A stretch of 23,316 nucleotides of DNA from Bacillota bacterium. Lineage in GTDB: Bacteria > Bacillota > Clostridia > Lachnospirales > Lachnospiraceae. A model generated the notes under the pieces. The model ran no database searches. It was given only the letters and a program-made list of their open reading frames with translations, and had not been told where the DNA came from. This document shows, piece after piece, positions 22,228 through 23,316 of the stretch. The position numbers were made by a program, and so were the translations under genes. The stretch's first letter is position 1; every line of letters starts with the position of its first letter. The DNA lies in assembly GCA_023415475.1 (NCBI GenBank), contig JAEZKL010000186.1, positions 1 through 23,316 on the forward strand, read 5' to 3'.

Positions 22228-22922
22228 ATAAGCCCCTGTTCCTTTAAGCTGATATATCTATTATCGCCAATAATTATATGATCCATAAGCGAAATTCCAA
22301 TTAAATTACCAGCTTCTGCTAATTTCTTTGTTACGCGGATATCCTCAGCACTAGGAGTAGGATCTCCGCTTGGATGGTTATGAAGAAGAATTATATTAAC
22401 TGCTTCCTCCTTGACTGCATGCACAAATACTTCTCTCGTAGGCATAATGGAGGTATTCACAGTTCCTTTGGAAATAACCATATCCTTCATCAGCTTATTC
22501 TTAGAATCAAACATTAATAAAAGAACCTGTTCCCTGGTAAGATGACGCATATCCTGCATATAATAATCCGCTACACTCTGAGGGGTAGTTAATCTTACAC
22601 TGTCACGCAGGGTTTCCTTTGCCATCCTTCTTGTCAGCTCTGTCAGGCAAAGCAGTTCAATCGCCTTGACTCTTCCAATGCCCTTAATCTTCATGAGCTC
22701 CTTCATCGAGCAATAATTCAGGCCCTTTAAACCAGGGTAGGCAGTAGAATAATTGAGAATATTCACTGCCAAATCGATCGCTCTTTGTTGTTTTGTCCCG
22801 GTCCGGATAATTACTGCTAGTAGCTCAGCATCGGATAGGGCTGATGCTCCGTAACGCTCACATTTTTCATAAGGACGTTCGGATAAGGGTAATTCTTTAA
22901 CGGTTAGATAGTTCTCTTTCAT
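22224..22922 (-). CDS. radC: RadC-family JAB-domain protein
   Basis: A 232-residue protein. The N-terminal UPF0758 region has a helix-hairpin-helix at about 73-92 (ELMKIKGIGRVKAIEL). The C-terminal JAB/MPN domain carries the metal motif H181-N-H183-PSGDPTPSAE-D194. The old link to DNA repair has not held up well and the substrate is unknown. ATG 22920-22922 has AGGAGG five bases upstream. Placement directly before mreBCD is the classic arrangement in Gram-positive bacteria. Its C-terminus overlaps the hairpin at 22203-22227. Confidence 0.95.
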   Translation of the reverse strand: MKENYLTVKELPLSERPYEKCERYGASALSDAELLAVIIRTGTKQQRAIDLAVNILNYSTAYPGLKGLNYCSMKELMKIKGIGRVKAIELLCLTELTRRMAKETLRDSVRLTTPQSVADYYMQDMRHLTREQVLLLMFDSKNKLMKDMVISKGTVNTSIMPTREVFVHAVKEEAVNIILLHNHPSGDPTPSAEDIRVTKKLAEAGNLIGISLMDHIIIGDNRYISLKEQGLI

Positions 22923-22987
22923 CGGATCCTCCTAAATTCCTCTCTCCAAGAAATCAGGGCTTGCGGATCAGAACGTACTACATGGTA

Positions 22988-23263
22988 TCAGACCTTTTTA
23001 TATATGAATACAGCGGCGGCGGCACCGATTACACTACCGATGGTAATCTTGAGGCGAAATCCAAAATGTAATACCAGTACACCAAGGTCCAGGGTGACAA
23101 TATTACCATTATTCGTATCGCCTATGGCAAAATTCATTCCGTAATCCAACCATTTCAAGAAGCTTATTTCCTTCGCTAAATGTCCCAGAAAGCTACCGAC
23201 AACGATACCTGCCAGCAGTAAAAGAAATAAAGCCCAGTTGTATTTGCTAAATGCTCTTGCCAT
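22988..23263 (-). CDS. DUF4321-family small membrane protein
   Basis: A 91-residue protein with an N-terminal membrane helix (about 9-28, NWALFLLLLAGIVVGSFLG) and a C-terminal one (about 72-89). Between them is the DLGVLVLHFGFRLKITIGS motif typical of DUF4321. The function is unknown; the family is commonly found before radC-mreB in clostridia, which points to an envelope role. The start is ATG 23261-23263, about ten bases after AAGGGGG. The longer frame to 23308 would overlap the promoter and ribosome site. Confidence 0.85.
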   Translation of the reverse strand: MARAFSKYNWALFLLLLAGIVVGSFLGHLAKEISFLKWLDYGMNFAIGDTNNGNIVTLDLGVLVLHFGFRLKITIGSVIGAAAAVFIYKKV

Positions 23264-23282
23264 AAAAAAGATGCCCCCTTGT

Positions 23283-23310
23283 ATCATAATCAAATAACAT
23301 TTTATCACAA
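23283..23310 (-). promoter_or_regulatory. candidate promoter of the DUF4321-radC-mre block
   Basis: On the minus strand TTGTGA (23305-23310), a 16-base AT-rich spacer and TATGAT (23283-23288) lie about 20 bases upstream of the start codon. If real, the shape-gene block begins inside this window. Confidence 0.5.
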
Positions 23311-23316
23311 CTGCCT

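Overview
The window reads as a moderately AT-rich chromosomal segment of a clostridial Gram-positive bacterium. It most resembles Lachnospiraceae / Clostridium cluster XIVa; this is inferred from gene order and protein families, not from a search. Almost every gene lies on the minus strand, so transcription runs from high to low coordinates. I see no rRNA, tRNA, CRISPR array, phage or complete insertion sequence.

Layout in transcription order. (1) 23263-12904 is a cell-shape and septum-placement block: DUF4321 membrane protein, radC, mreB, mreC, mreD, a very large PBP2, minC, minD, minE, rodA and mgsA. MreBCD, RodA and PBP2 form the elongasome, and MinCDE positions the division site. (2) 12464-10569 holds a lipoprotein-like D-Ala-D-Ala carboxypeptidase, a small P-loop protein with its own promoter, and a lone plus-strand DUF378 membrane protein. 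The last two converge on a shared terminator. (3) 10270-5670 is a second division block: an HlyD-like membrane protein, yggS/ylmE, sepF, ylmH and divIVA. This is the ylm-divIVA arrangement known from Bacillus, without ylmG and ileS. (4) 5547-2831 is aroB, lspA and an RluD-type pseudouridine synthase, followed by a translationally coupled AAA/DUF4143 ATPase that looks like an accessory insertion. (5) 1534-1 is accessory: a BlaI/MecI-type repressor with an operator-like promoter region and a good terminator, then a truncated HD-domain remnant and the start of a nucleoside phosphorylase cut by the window edge.

The coding content is largely familiar. The unusual content is between genes. The intergenic gaps of the shape and division blocks are rich in palindromic or structured DNA. 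A 57-bp core element with a closing inverted repeat occurs twice, 5' of mreB and 5' of the carboxypeptidase gene. A predicted three-way-junction structure lies between mreC and mreD. A GGAGGA/TCCTCC/GGAGGA triplet upstream of minD could form a Shine-Dalgarno switch. A 40-bp hairpin is repeated in tandem about five times between the hlyD-like gene and yggS. A loosely related family of single hairpins lies at other gene boundaries. All of these are read by eye; no folding or homology search was run.

Several starts were moved from the longest possible ORF to the codon that best follows a Shine-Dalgarno sequence. TTG starts are inferred for the phosphorylase, ATPase, HlyD-like and PBP2 genes, and GTG for mreD.
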